Shown here piece after piece: positions 23,400-34,905 of a stretch of DNA of 64,000 nucleotides (position 1 is the first letter of the stretch; each line of letters opens with the position of its first letter). Location of the stretch: the NCBI GenBank assembly GCA_016709875.1, contig JADJLZ010000006.1, positions 387,511-451,510 of the forward strand, given 5' to 3'. A model generated the notes under the pieces. It made no database searches, was not told the DNA's origin, and saw only the letters and a program-made list of their open reading frames with translations. This DNA is from Planctomycetota bacterium. Lineage in GTDB: Bacteria > Planctomycetota > UBA1135 > GCA-002686595. The position numbers and the translations under genes were made by a program.

Positions 23400-25814
23400 A
23401 TGCTCGCCTTCCCGCTGGCACTCGTCCTCCTCGCACTCCCTCCCGCTCCGACCGACCACACGAGCGCGCTCGCCGCGCAGGCGCAGGCGGCGCTCGAGGC
23501 CGGTTCGAACCTCGACGCGCTGCACAAGGCCGAAGAGGCGCTCGAATGGGCGCCCGACGACCTGGCGCTGCTCGACCTCGCCTCGCGCGCGGCCGCGGCG
23601 GAGCAGGAGCCCGACCTCGCGCTGTGCTACGCCTCGCAGGCGCTCGAACTGGCTGCGGCGCCGGAAAACGCCGCGCTCGCGGAAGCGCTGAAGAAGCGCA
23701 TCGCGGAACTCGACCCGCTCGCGGGCAAGGACCAGGCACTGCTCGGCGAATACGCCACAGCCCTGCTCGCGCTCGGCAACGAGTGCGTCACGCGCAAGCT
23801 GTGGGTCAACGCCGTCGCGTTGCTCGGTCGCACTCAGGGCTCGCCCTCGGCCGCTGCGGGCGAGGCGGCGCTGGCGCGCATCTACGAAAACAAGAAGGCT
23901 GTCGAGGCATTGCTCGAGAGCGGACTCGACGTGCCCGTGCGCGCGCGCAAGCGCCGCAGCTCGGCGCAGAAAGCGGCGGCCGAGGACCGCAAGCACTCGA
24001 GTTGGGACAAGGCCTGGGAGATCAAGGGCAACTGCTACACGGTCAGGACCGACATGCCGCGCGAGCTCGCCGAGCAGATCTCGCTCGCGATGGAGCAGAT
24101 GAACGCCTACTACCGCAAGGTGTTCCACGTGAAGGAGCACGGCGGCGGCGACACCGCGCGCGTCACGCTGTGCGTCTACAAGACGCGCGCCGAGTTCGAC
24201 GAGCACGAGAAGAAGCCCGATTCCGACGTGCTGGGCTTCTTCGTGCCGGGCGAGAACCGCGTCGCGACCTACGATCCGCGCGAGGACGGCCGCGCGCTCT
24301 CGGAGCTGTGGTCGACGCTCTTCCACGAGTCGAGCCACCAGTTCACTGGCCTGATCTCCGCCGACGAGATCCCCGGCTGGCTGAACGAGGGTACCGCGAG
24401 CTACTTCGAAGGCGCGCGGCTCCAGCCCAACGGCTCGGTCGAGACGAACCTCGTGCCCGAGGAGCGCCTCGCCTGGCTGCCCGAGTTGTTCAAGAAGGGC
24501 GAGCCCACGCTCAAGGACGTCGTCAGCTACAACGAGGCCGAGTCCTACGACGCCGACTACTACCCGATGGGCTGGGGCGTCGTGTACTTCCTGCTCAACT
24601 ACGAGAACGCGAAGTCGCAGCGCATCTACGCGCCGCTGTACCGCGACCTCATGGCCTCCTACAAGTCGGGCGGCAAGAACGGCGCCTACGAGCGCTTCCT
24701 CGAGTACTTCATCACCAAGGCCAAGGACCCCGCGGTCAAGAGCTTCGAGGACTTCGAGGCGCGCTGGAAGAAGTGGTGCCTGGAGCAGCACGATCTGTAC
24801 TTCGGCGCTCCCGCGGTGGCCGACACGCTGATCGAGCGCGGCCGCCGACAGCGCGACGACAAGCAGCCCGAGTCGGCGCTCGAGAGCTTCCGCGCCGCGC
24901 TGCGCAAGCGCCCCGGCGACGTGGTCGCGAACTTCGAATTGGGCGAGACCCTCGCGGCGCAGAAGCAGTCCGACGCGGCGCTCTACCACTTCCAGAGGTG
25001 CGTGCAGGCCGTGCGCTCCATGGCCGACGAGAGCACGCAGCCGCCCTCGAGCACGAAGAAGGCCAGCGAGCTCGCCGCCGACGCGCAGGTGCGCATCGCG
25101 AAGCTCAACAAGGAGCTCGCCGAGAAGCTCGCGCGCGCGGACGAGGGCTTCGCGGCCGGCGCGAGCGAGGCCGCCAAGGCCTACGTCGAGAAGCAGCTGC
25201 CGCTCTACGCGCTGCGCTTCCTCGCGCGCGCCCAGGGCTCCTTCGGCGGCTCGCGCGCGCTCACCGACCTGCGCAGAGAGCTCGCGCAGCAGAGCGGCGC
25301 AGACACGCGCCGCTGGCGCCGCCTGCCGCTCGAGGAGGGGCTCGCCGGCTGGCAGGGCACCGAGGCCTTCCAGCTCGCGGGCGACGAGATCACCGTCGCG
25401 AAGGACGGGCACGGATTCCTGTGGGCCGACGAAGTCCCCGAGATTCCCTACCGCCTCGAAGTGCACGTCGAGCAGCGCGACACGAAGAAGCTCGCGATCG
25501 TGGGCCTGATGTTCGGCGAGAGCACCGAGGCGGAAGCGATCCAGGGCGTGCTGGTCAACGGGCCCGCGATCCTGGCCAGCGAGTACGGCAAGAAGGGCTG
25601 GAAGGTCGACGACGACGCGCTCCTCGCGAAGATGGCGCCGAGAAAGGCCTTCACGCTCGGCATCGAAGTGCGCGAGGGTGAGGTCGAGGTGTTCCTCGAC
25701 GGCGAGTCGGTCGGCAAGCGCGGATACGAGCCGGGGAAGCTGGTAGGCGGGATCGGGTTGTGCGCCCAGGCCGAGAGCGGTGTCAGCTTCAGCGAGCTGC
25801 GCGTCAAGGATTGA
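23400..25814 (+). CDS. Exported TPR protein with HExxH metallopeptidase-like domain
   Basis: 804 residues. A signal peptide (about 1-18) is followed by TPR-like Ala-rich helices. A zinc-type motif, HESSH, lies at His309-His313, and NEGTASYFE supplies a third acidic ligand at Glu330. That 16-residue spacing is typical of gluzincin peptidases (Peptidase_MA/DUF1570-like). Residues ~475-560 form further TPR-like helices. The last ~170 residues are a beta-sandwich resembling a concanavalin-like module. It is probably an envelope-anchored or periplasmic hydrolase; proteolysis is inferred from the motif. Its stop overlaps the convergent gatB end by 11 nt. Confidence 0.75.
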   Translation: MLAFPLALVLLALPPAPTDHTSALAAQAQAALEAGSNLDALHKAEEALEWAPDDLALLDLASRAAAAEQEPDLALCYASQALELAAAPENAALAEALKKRIAELDPLAGKDQALLGEYATALLALGNECVTRKLWVNAVALLGRTQGSPSAAAGEAALARIYENKKAVEALLESGLDVPVRARKRRSSAQKAAAEDRKHSSWDKAWEIKGNCYTVRTDMPRELAEQISLAMEQMNAYYRKVFHVKEHGGGDTARVTLCVYKTRAEFDEHEKKPDSDVLGFFVPGENRVATYDPREDGRALSELWSTLFHESSHQFTGLISADEIPGWLNEGTASYFEGARLQPNGSVETNLVPEERLAWLPELFKKGEPTLKDVVSYNEAESYDADYYPMGWGVVYFLLNYENAKSQRIYAPLYRDLMASYKSGGKNGAYERFLEYFITKAKDPAVKSFEDFEARWKKWCLEQHDLYFGAPAVADTLIERGRRQRDDKQPESALESFRAALRKRPGDVVANFELGETLAAQKQSDAALYHFQRCVQAVRSMADESTQPPSSTKKASELAADAQVRIAKLNKELAEKLARADEGFAAGASEAAKAYVEKQLPLYALRFLARAQGSFGGSRALTDLRRELAQQSGADTRRWRRLPLEEGLAGWQGTEAFQLAGDEITVAKDGHGFLWADEVPEIPYRLEVHVEQRDTKKLAIVGLMFGESTEAEAIQGVLVNGPAILASEYGKKGWKVDDDALLAKMAPRKAFTLGIEVREGEVEVFLDGESVGKRGYEPGKLVGGIGLCAQAESGVSFSELRVKD

Positions 25815-27300
25815 GGGGCGGCTCGGTCTCCGCGATCAACCGCTTCAGCGTCTCGCGCACGAGTTGCACGTTCGCCTTCCCGCCGGAGAGCTTCAAGACC
25901 GGCCCGAGCAGCGCGTTCAGCGCGGCTTCCTTGCCCGCGCGCACGTCGGCGATCACCTTTTCCTTGCCGACCAGCGCGGCGCGGCACCACTCCTCGATCC
26001 GGCCTGCGTCCTGCACCTGCTCGAGGCCGAGCTCCTGCACGAGCACCTTCGCGGGCCGGCCGCTCTTCGCCATCTCGCGCAGGAGCTTCCTGCCGGCCTG
26101 GTTCTGGATCGTGCCGCGCTCGACCAGATCGACCACTTCGGCCAGCTCGGAGGGCCGCAACTGCAGTTCGTCGAAGCGCTCGAGGCCGAGTTCCTGGTCG
26201 CCGACCCAGCGCAGCAGCTCGTTCTGGATCCAGTTCGAGGCCTCCTTCGCGCGGCCGCCGGCGCGCACCACGGCCTCGAAGAAGTCGGCGACGGCGCGCT
26301 CGGAGGTCAGCACGCCCGCATCGGTGGGCGTGAGGCCGTACTGCTTCTCGTAGCGCTCGCGGCGCGCGGCGGGCAGCTCGGGCAGGTGCGCGCGCTGGCG
26401 CTCGAGGAAGGCCGCGTCGACGTGCACGAGCGGCAGGTCCGGATCGGGCATGTAGCGGTAGTCGTGCGCGCTCTCCTTGCCGCGCATGGAGCGCGTCTCG
26501 CCACGCTGCGGATCGTAGAGGCGCGTCTCCTGCACCGGATAGCGCGACGGATCCTCGGACTCGTAGGCCGCGACCTGGCGCGCGATCTCGTGCTCGATCG
26601 CGGCGCCGACGTAGCGGAAGGAGTTGAGGTTCTTGATCTCGACCTTGGTGCGCCAGGGCTCGCCGGGCGGGTGCACGGAGATGTTGACGTCGCAGCGCAG
26701 CGAGCCCTTCTCCATGTCGCAGTCGGAGGCGCCCGTGTACTGCAGGATCTCCTTGAGCGCAGCCAGGTACTCCTGCGCGTCGGCGGCGCTCTGGATGTCG
26801 GCCTCGGTCACCGACTCGATCAGCGGCACGCCGGCGCGGTTGAGATCGACGAGCGTCGCGTCGCCGCGGTCGTGGATCGCCTTGCCGGCGTCCTCTTCCA
26901 TGTGGATGCGCGCGAGGCGCACGAAGCGGCCGTTCGCGAGCGCGATGCCGCCGCCCTTGCAGTAGGGCCGGTCGAACTGGCTGATCTGGTAGCCCTTGGG
27001 CAGGTCGCAGTAGAAGTAGTTCTTGCGGTCGAAGCGGCTCTCGCTCGCGACCTCGGCACCGAGCGCCTGCGCGGTGCGCACGGCGAGGGCCAGCGCCTCC
27101 TCGTTCAGCACCGGCAACGCGCCGGGCTGGCCGGTGCAGACCGGACAGGTGAGCGAGTTGGGGCTCGCGCCGAAGGTGTACTCGCAGCCGCAGAAGAGCT
27201 TCGTGCGCGTCTTGAGCTGGCAGTGCACCTCCAGTCCGATCACGGGGATCCAGCGCTTGCCGGTCTTGGGCGAGACGTAGGCGGAATCGACGAGCTTCAT
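25804..27300 (-). CDS. gatB: Asp-tRNA(Asn)/Glu-tRNA(Gln) amidotransferase subunit B
   Basis: 498 residues. GatB activates the mischarged tRNA carboxylate with ATP and passes ammonia from GatA to it. Seen: GLEVHCQLKTRTKLFCGCEY, the zinc-type cysteines CGC and CPVC, the KNYFYCDLPKGYQISQ motif and a helical tail domain. It starts with an ATG that overlaps the gatA stop (ATGA), so it is translated with gatA. The gene order gatC-gatA-gatB is a single transcript on the minus strand. Confidence 0.97.
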   Translation of the reverse strand: MKLVDSAYVSPKTGKRWIPVIGLEVHCQLKTRTKLFCGCEYTFGASPNSLTCPVCTGQPGALPVLNEEALALAVRTAQALGAEVASESRFDRKNYFYCDLPKGYQISQFDRPYCKGGGIALANGRFVRLARIHMEEDAGKAIHDRGDATLVDLNRAGVPLIESVTEADIQSAADAQEYLAALKEILQYTGASDCDMEKGSLRCDVNISVHPPGEPWRTKVEIKNLNSFRYVGAAIEHEIARQVAAYESEDPSRYPVQETRLYDPQRGETRSMRGKESAHDYRYMPDPDLPLVHVDAAFLERQRAHLPELPAARRERYEKQYGLTPTDAGVLTSERAVADFFEAVVRAGGRAKEASNWIQNELLRWVGDQELGLERFDELQLRPSELAEVVDLVERGTIQNQAGRKLLREMAKSGRPAKVLVQELGLEQVQDAGRIEEWCRAALVGKEKVIADVRAGKEAALNALLGPVLKLSGGKANVQLVRETLKRLIAETEPPLNP

Positions 27301-28787
27301 CGCGCGGGCTCCAGAGCGAGCGGCGGGCGCTCCTTGGAGTGCGCCGTCGCGGCCTCGAAGGCGCGCGCGACGCGCAAGACGCGCGCGTCGGAGCGCGCGG
27401 GGCCGACCAGTTGCAGTCCGATCGGCAGGCGCGGCGTGCCCGCGCCGAAGCCGCAGGGTGTGCTGATCGCAGGCAGGCCCGCGAGGCTCGCGGGCACGGT
27501 GAGCACGTCCGCCTGGTACATCGCGACCGGGTCGGCCGCGCGTTCGCCCAGGCGGAAGGCGGTCGTGGGGGAGGTCGGACCCGCGACGAGGTCGACTTCC
27601 TCGAAGGCCTGCTCGAAGTCGCGCGCGACCAGCGTGCGCACCTTGAGCGCGCGGCCGTACCACTCGTCGTGATAGCCCTCCGAGAGCACGTAGGTCCCGA
27701 GCAGGATGCGGCGCTTGACCTCCGCGCCGAAGCCCGCGCCGCGCGTGGCGGCGAACATCGACTGCAGCGAGCCGGAGCCCTCGACGCGCAGGCCGTAGCG
27801 AACGCCGTCGTAGCGCGCGAGATTGCTCGAGGCCTCCGCGGTCGCGATCACGTAGTAGGTCGGGATGGCGTACGCGGTGTGCGGCAGCGAAATCTCGCGC
27901 AGCTCCGCGCCGAGTGCGCGCAGGCTCTCGAGCGCCGCGCGCACGCACTGCGCGACCTCGCCCGTGTCGGAATCGGGCAGGTACTCGCGCGGCACGCCGA
28001 TGCTCACGCCCGCGAGGCTGCGCTCGTCGTCGGGCACGATCGGCTGCAGGGCGTTCTCGTCCATGCAGGTCGCGTCGCGCTCGTCGCGACCAGAGATCAC
28101 TCCCATCGCGAGCTCGAGGTCGCGCGTGCTGCGCGCGAAGGGGCTGACCTGGTCGAGCGAGGAGCCGAAAGCGATCAGTCCGTAGCGCGAGACGCGCCCC
28201 CAGCTGGGCTTGAAACCGTGGATACCGCACAACGCGGCCGGCTGGCGCACCGAGCCGCCCGTGTCGGAGCCGAAGGCGAGCGGCACGAGGCCCGCGGCGA
28301 CCGCGACCGCGCTGCCGCTCGAGCTGCCGCCGGGCGTGTGCTCGCGCGACCAGGGATTGCGCGAGACGTGGAAGGCCGAGTTCTCGGAGGAGGAGCCCAT
28401 CGCGAACTCGTCCATGTTGGTCATGCCGACGGGGATCGCGCCCGCGTCGAGCAGGCGCTGCGCGAAGGTCGCGCTGTAAGGCGCGCGCCAGCCCGCGAGC
28501 ATGCGTGAGCCGCAGTTCGCCTCGAAGCCCTCCAGGCACATGTTGGCCTTGAGCGCCACCGGCACGCCGCACAGCGGACCCGCGGGCTCACCGCGCGCGA
28601 GTTGAGCGTCGATCTGGGCCGCGCGCGAGCGCGCCAGCGCGCGCTCGGTCGAGAGGAACACGCCCAGCTGCGCGTCGAGCGCGTCGATGCGCGCGAAGCA
28701 TTCCTCGACGGTCTGCACGGCGCTGCGATGACCTGCGGCGACCTCCTCGCGCAGGGCGCTCGCGTCGAGTTCGGTGTAGGGCCTCAC
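27297..28787 (-). CDS. gatA: Asp-tRNA(Asn)/Glu-tRNA(Gln) amidotransferase subunit A
   Basis: 496 residues, an amidase-signature glutaminase that releases ammonia for GatB. The Ser-cis-Ser-Lys triad is intact: Lys80 in PVALKANMC, Ser155 in TPGGSSSGSA and Ser179 in GSDTGGSVRQPA, at nearly the residue numbers of characterised GatA. The GTG start overlaps the gatC stop (GTGA). Together with gatC and gatB it forms the transamidation route to Gln-tRNA and/or Asn-tRNA, implying that the organism lacks at least one of the direct synthetases. Confidence 0.97.
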   Translation of the reverse strand: MRPYTELDASALREEVAAGHRSAVQTVEECFARIDALDAQLGVFLSTERALARSRAAQIDAQLARGEPAGPLCGVPVALKANMCLEGFEANCGSRMLAGWRAPYSATFAQRLLDAGAIPVGMTNMDEFAMGSSSENSAFHVSRNPWSREHTPGGSSSGSAVAVAAGLVPLAFGSDTGGSVRQPAALCGIHGFKPSWGRVSRYGLIAFGSSLDQVSPFARSTRDLELAMGVISGRDERDATCMDENALQPIVPDDERSLAGVSIGVPREYLPDSDTGEVAQCVRAALESLRALGAELREISLPHTAYAIPTYYVIATAEASSNLARYDGVRYGLRVEGSGSLQSMFAATRGAGFGAEVKRRILLGTYVLSEGYHDEWYGRALKVRTLVARDFEQAFEEVDLVAGPTSPTTAFRLGERAADPVAMYQADVLTVPASLAGLPAISTPCGFGAGTPRLPIGLQLVGPARSDARVLRVARAFEAATAHSKERPPLALEPAR

Positions 28788-29083
28788 TCCTCGCCCCCGA
28801 CGGTCTTGGGGACGCGGTAGAAGTCGTCCTCGCGCGCGGGGGCGCCGCGCAGGGCGAGCTCGACGGGGAAGGAGAGCGCTGGGCGGTCGGCGCGGCGCTG
28901 CTCGGCGGGTCGGATCGGGCCAACCTCGTCCTCCAGCGCGGAGACGTCCAGGCGCGCGAGGACCTGGAAGTGGCCCAGGATGCGCTCGAAGGTCTCTCCG
29001 AGCCCGCGCGCCTCCTCCTCGCCGACCTCCAGGCGCGCGAGGGCGGCGATGCGGCGCACGGTCTGGATTCGGGGCTCGCTCAT
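28784..29083 (-). CDS. gatC: Asp-tRNA(Asn)/Glu-tRNA(Gln) amidotransferase subunit C
   Basis: 99 residues. GatC wraps around GatA and stabilises the GatCAB complex. It begins MSEPRIQTVRRIAALARLEV, the characteristic first helix, and has a C-terminal FYRVPKTVG segment. It is the first gene of the gatCAB operon. A TAGAAT box lies 9-14 nt upstream on the same strand. Confidence 0.9.
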   Translation of the reverse strand: MSEPRIQTVRRIAALARLEVGEEEARGLGETFERILGHFQVLARLDVSALEDEVGPIRPAEQRRADRPALSFPVELALRGAPAREDDFYRVPKTVGGEE

Positions 29084-29091
29084 GCGCGGGG

Positions 29092-29097
29092 ATTCTA
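29092..29097 (-). promoter_or_regulatory. Candidate -10 element (CTAGAAT)
   Basis: Minus-strand TAGAAT just upstream of gatC, the closest match to the canonical -10 in the window. It would drive gatCAB. Confidence 0.4.
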
Positions 29098-29169
29098 GGG
29101 ACTGCAGCAGCGAAGGGCACGACGCTGCTTGAAGCGCGTGGGGTGCGAGCTCTAGCGTGGGCGCTGCAC

Positions 29170-29748
29170 ATGCCCGTCAACGACGCCAGCGTTCCGGACT
29201 GGACGAGCCTGGGAATCCTGCTCGCGATCGTGGGCTCGTTCCTGCTCGGCAACGCGATCCTCTTCCGCCCGCCGCGCGTGCTGATCGAGGAACTCTTCCA
29301 GCTGCGCCGACGGCGCCTGGCGGCCGTGCGCGAGTACGTCTTCCACAGGGTGCAGGTCGGCGTGGGCTTCCTGTACCTGACCGGCGGCTTCGCGCTCGAG
29401 CTCTTCGGCCGCTACCAGCCGGGCGATCCGAGTGCGCCGCGCAGCTTCCCGAGCCTGTGGGCCGGCGCGCTGCTGGTCGTGACGCTGGTGCTGCTCGTCG
29501 CGGGCTGGTTCTACGCCTCGCACTCCTTCCGCGTCACACTGCGCGAGCACTTCCAGGCGCACCCGCCGGACCTCGAGAACGACCGCGAGCTCGCGCGCGA
29601 GCTGGGCGAGCTGTTCGAGGTCGCCGCGCAGCCTGAGGACACGGTCGAGAGCTATGCAGCGCGCCTGCGCGCGAGCCTGCGTCTCTCCGCTCCCGGCCGC
29701 CGCCCCGCGGCGAGTTCGCCCGTCCACGACGAGGACCCCTTCGACTGA
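29170..29748 (+). CDS. Membrane protein of unknown function (three helices)
   Basis: 192 residues, not recognised. Three hydrophobic helices lie at about residues 11-32, 60-80 and 98-120. The C-terminal ~70 residues are charged and helical, with an Arg-rich stretch and an acidic tail DEDPFD. The ATG at 29170 is preferred over the GTG at 29143 because the upstream extension is Trp/Ala-rich and not needed for the first helix. The gene is divergent from gatC and precedes lon by 40 nt. Confidence 0.55.
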   Translation: MPVNDASVPDWTSLGILLAIVGSFLLGNAILFRPPRVLIEELFQLRRRRLAAVREYVFHRVQVGVGFLYLTGGFALELFGRYQPGDPSAPRSFPSLWAGALLVVTLVLLVAGWFYASHSFRVTLREHFQAHPPDLENDRELARELGELFEVAAQPEDTVESYAARLRASLRLSAPGRRPAASSPVHDEDPFD

Positions 29749-29788
29749 CGCGGGAGACAGGCTAGAGATGGGCCCCTCGAGGAGAACT

Positions 29789-32233
<2,445 letters not shown>

Positions 32234-32239
32234 GGGAAG

Positions 32240-32277
32240 CCGCGCGGCGGCTCGCGAAAAAAGAGCCGCGCGCGCGC
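32240..32277 (+). terminator. Hairpin downstream of lon
   Basis: GCGGCTC (32247-32253) pairs with GAGCCGC (32263-32269) around GCGAAAAAA, and the outer GC run can extend the stem with one bulge. It lies right after the lon stop. There is no T-run, so intrinsic termination is uncertain; mRNA protection is an alternative. Confidence 0.45.
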
Positions 32278-32318
32278 AACCTGGCGGGCTCCCGGGCGTC
32301 TTCCCGGTGGAGGAGCGC

Positions 32319-33056
32319 ATGCTCGAACTCTGGACCGGATTCGTGGACGCGCTCTACCCGCTCGGCTGCCGCCTGTGCGGAGCGGCGCTGGAGACCGACA
32401 CGCTCGCCTGCGCGGCGCACCCGCTCGAACTCGACCGCGCCAGCCCGCGTTGCGGCCGCTGCGCGGCGGAGCTCCCGCCCGCGCTGCCCGACGGTGAACT
32501 GTGCCCCGACTGCCGCCGCCACGGCCGGCGTTTCGAGCGCGCGCTGTGCATCGGCAGCTACCGCGGCGGATTGCACGACTGGGTGCTGGCCTTCAAGCAC
32601 GGCGGCCGGCGCGATCTCGCGCTGCCGCTCGGCGCGCTGCTCGCCGAGCGCCTGCTCGAACACGGCGCCGCGGGCCTGCTCGTGCCTGTGCCGCTGCACC
32701 CGCTGAGGCACTTCGAGCGCGGCTACGACCAGGCGGCGCTGCTGGCCGGGGAACTCGCGCGGCGCACGCGACTGCGCAAGCTGCACGCGCTCGTGCGCAC
32801 GCGCGCCACGCGGCCGCAGGGCTCGGCGCTCTCGCTCTCGCGCGACGCGAACGTGCGCGGGGCCTTCCGCGTGCGGCGCCTCGCGCGGCGGGCGATCCAG
32901 GGCCAGGAGCTGTGGCTCGTCGACGACGTCTCGACCTCCGGTTCCACCGCCGACGAGTGCGCCCGCGTGTTGTTGCACGCGGGCGCAGCGAGGGTCGGCG
33001 TCGCGCTCGTCGCGCGCGCCTCGAGCGTTCCGGGCTCGACTAGTCGTCTTCCTTGA
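32319..33056 (+). CDS. ComF-family phosphoribosyltransferase
   Basis: 245 residues. N-terminal zinc ribbon cysteines CRLC, CGRC and CPDC (about residues 17-65), then a phosphoribosyltransferase fold with the PRPP-binding motif ELWLVDDVSTSGST near the end. ComF relatives are needed for natural transformation in Bacillus and Haemophilus (there with RecA/DprA), though many have an unknown role. The ATG at 32319 follows GGAGGAG and is preferred over the GTG at 32307. The 3' end overlaps the convergent next gene by 17 nt. Confidence 0.88.
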   Translation: MLELWTGFVDALYPLGCRLCGAALETDTLACAAHPLELDRASPRCGRCAAELPPALPDGELCPDCRRHGRRFERALCIGSYRGGLHDWVLAFKHGGRRDLALPLGALLAERLLEHGAAGLLVPVPLHPLRHFERGYDQAALLAGELARRTRLRKLHALVRTRATRPQGSALSLSRDANVRGAFRVRRLARRAIQGQELWLVDDVSTSGSTADECARVLLHAGAARVGVALVARASSVPGSTSRLP

Positions 33057-33597
33057 ACTTGTCGTGGCCGGGCTTCTGCATCGGCTTGATCGTCTCGTTC
33101 CAGGTCTTGGTCGCGTCGTCCCACTTCCCGGCAAGGATCTCGTGCTCCATCTTGCAGCTCGCCTGCAGCAGGTCGGCGAGCCTCGTGTGGTACTCGCGTT
33201 CCGCCTTCGCGCGCTCACCCTCGGGCATCTCCTTGATCAGCTTGGGCTCCTCCAGCTTCGCGCCGGCGACGCCGCGCTCGAACTGCGAGATCGACTTCCA
33301 CGCGTTCGGGTCCTTCGCGGGCAGCTCCTTCTCGAGCGCCTTCGAGGCCGCCTTCATCGCCTGCATCGAGCCTTCGAGGCCCGGACCGCCGGGACCACCC
33401 GGCCCACGACCCCAGCCGCGGCCCTGGCGACCACCCTCGCGCGGCGGCTCGCCGCCCGGCCCGTCCTTGGGCTTCTCGGTCGGCGGCTTGGGATCCTGCG
33501 CGCTGGCGAACGAGCTCGCGCCGAACGCGAGCGCGCCCGCGCCGACGAGGAGTGCGAGAGGCAAGCAGAGAGACTTGGTCGTGCTGCAGACGGTCAT
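33040..33597 (-). CDS. Exported cytochrome b562-like four-helix protein
   Basis: 185 residues. A signal peptide (about 1-33, ending ASAQ) is followed by a Gly/Pro/Arg-rich linker (35-73) and a helical domain. The domain aligns by eye with E. coli cytochrome b562: a Met near its start (Met78 or Met81), PKL in mid-domain and a C-terminal GHDKF that matches the haem-ligand His, with a Met-to-His spacing of ~97 compared with 95. The CxxCH of cytochrome c' is absent. It would be a periplasmic, non-covalent b-haem carrier, or a haem-less relative. The glycine-rich linker is unusual. Confidence 0.65.
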   Translation of the reverse strand: MTVCSTTKSLCLPLALLVGAGALAFGASSFASAQDPKPPTEKPKDGPGGEPPREGGRQGRGWGRGPGGPGGPGLEGSMQAMKAASKALEKELPAKDPNAWKSISQFERGVAGAKLEEPKLIKEMPEGERAKAEREYHTRLADLLQASCKMEHEILAGKWDDATKTWNETIKPMQKPGHDKFKEDD

Positions 33598-33633
33598 GAA
33601 TTTCTCCGTGGTGGACGAATGGGTGGGCTCGAA

Positions 33634-33673
33634 ATGCTAGCGACTGCGCCCATTGCGCGCCATCTGCTAGTCT
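33634..33673. promoter_or_regulatory. Divergent pair of candidate -10 elements
   Basis: Minus-strand TAGCAT (33634-33639, GCTAGCAT) faces the cytochrome b562-like gene. Plus-strand TAGTCT (33668-33673, GCTAGTCT) faces larC, 10 nt before its start. Both lie in an 86-nt gap between divergent genes. Confidence 0.4.
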
Positions 33674-33683
33674 CGCCTTCCCG

Positions 33684-34901
33684 ATGAGCGAGTTGTACGT
33701 GGAGGCCTTCGGCGGGTTGGCCGGCGACATGTTCCTCGCCGCCCTGCTGGACTTGGATGACGCCCGCTTCACGCTGCCCGAACTCCAGCGTGCGATCGGC
33801 TCGCTCGTGCCCGGCGGATGCAGCCTCGAGCTCTCCAGCGCGTGGCGCGGGAACCTGTCGGGCAAGCACCTCGAAGTGCGGACGAGCGAGAGCGGCACGA
33901 TGCCGCACCGGGGTTACGAGAGTCTGAAGCAGCTCGTTCAGGCTTCGTCGCTGCCCGCGAGTGCTCAGGCTCGCGCGCTGGCCGTGCTCTGGCGCATCGC
34001 CGTGGCGGAGGGCCGCGTGCACGGTTGCGCGCCCGAGGAGATCCACTTCCACGAGATCGGTGCGGTGGACACGCTGGTCGATGTGTGTGGCGCCGCGTTC
34101 GCGCTCGAGCGCCTGGGCGTGACGCGCGTGTTCGCGAGCCCGCCGCTCGTCGGTTCGGGCACGGTGAAGTGCGCGCACGGCGTGATGCCGGTGCCCGCAC
34201 CGGCGGTGGCTGAATTGCTGCGCGGACGGGAGTTGCTGCACGGCGGAGGTTGCGAGCGCCTGACGCCGACCGGCGCCGCGCTGCTGGCGGAGCTGTGCGA
34301 GGACTTCACGCCGCCCGCGCACTTCCGGACCGAGCAGATCGGCTACGGCGCGGGCACGCGCGATCCGAAGGAAGGGCCGCCGAATCTGTGCCGCGTGCAG
34401 CTGGGGACGAGTGGGGTGGGCGTTGCGCGGCCTGCGCGCGCGCAGGCGTGGCTCGGGGAGCTGCAACTCGACGACATGACCGGCGAGGAGATCGGCGTGG
34501 CGCTTGGCGCGTTGCGAGAGGCGGGCGCGCTGGATGTGTGGTGGACCTCGGCGGCGATGAAGAAGGACCGGCCCGGCGTGCTCGTCTCGTTCCTCGCCCG
34601 GGAAGACGCGCGCGCGAAGCTCGAGGCGGTGGTGTTCGAGCACACGACGAGCCTGGGATTGAGGTGGCGCGAGGTCGAGCGCGTGGAGTGCGGCCGCGAG
34701 GTGCTCGAGGTCGAGGTCGAGGGGCAGCGGGTGCGTGTCAAGCACCGCGTGCGCCCGGAGTACCCGGGCCGCAGCCACGACGGCGAGCGCGACCTCTCTC
34801 CCGAGCACGACGACGTCGCACGCGCCGCGGCCGCGCTGGGGCTCTCGCTCCGCGAAGTCGAACGCCGCGCCATCGACCTCGCGCGCGCTCGCATCGCCTA
34901 G
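33684..34901 (+). CDS. larC: Nickel-pincer cofactor biosynthesis protein LarC
   Basis: 405 residues, the full fused length. LarC inserts nickel into the pyridinium-thiocarboxylate cofactor made by LarB and LarE for lactate racemase and related epimerases. Recognisable segments are EAFGGLAGDMFLAALLDL at the N-terminus and HFHEIGAVDTLVDVCGAA near residue 115, followed by a Leu/Glu-rich C-terminal domain. There is no larB, larE or racemase in the window, so the client enzyme is unknown. The gene is intact, without the split or frameshift seen in Lactobacillus. Confidence 0.9.
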   Translation: MSELYVEAFGGLAGDMFLAALLDLDDARFTLPELQRAIGSLVPGGCSLELSSAWRGNLSGKHLEVRTSESGTMPHRGYESLKQLVQASSLPASAQARALAVLWRIAVAEGRVHGCAPEEIHFHEIGAVDTLVDVCGAAFALERLGVTRVFASPPLVGSGTVKCAHGVMPVPAPAVAELLRGRELLHGGGCERLTPTGAALLAELCEDFTPPAHFRTEQIGYGAGTRDPKEGPPNLCRVQLGTSGVGVARPARAQAWLGELQLDDMTGEEIGVALGALREAGALDVWWTSAAMKKDRPGVLVSFLAREDARAKLEAVVFEHTTSLGLRWREVERVECGREVLEVEVEGQRVRVKHRVRPEYPGRSHDGERDLSPEHDDVARAAAALGLSLREVERRAIDLARARIA

Positions 34902-34905
34902 CGTT

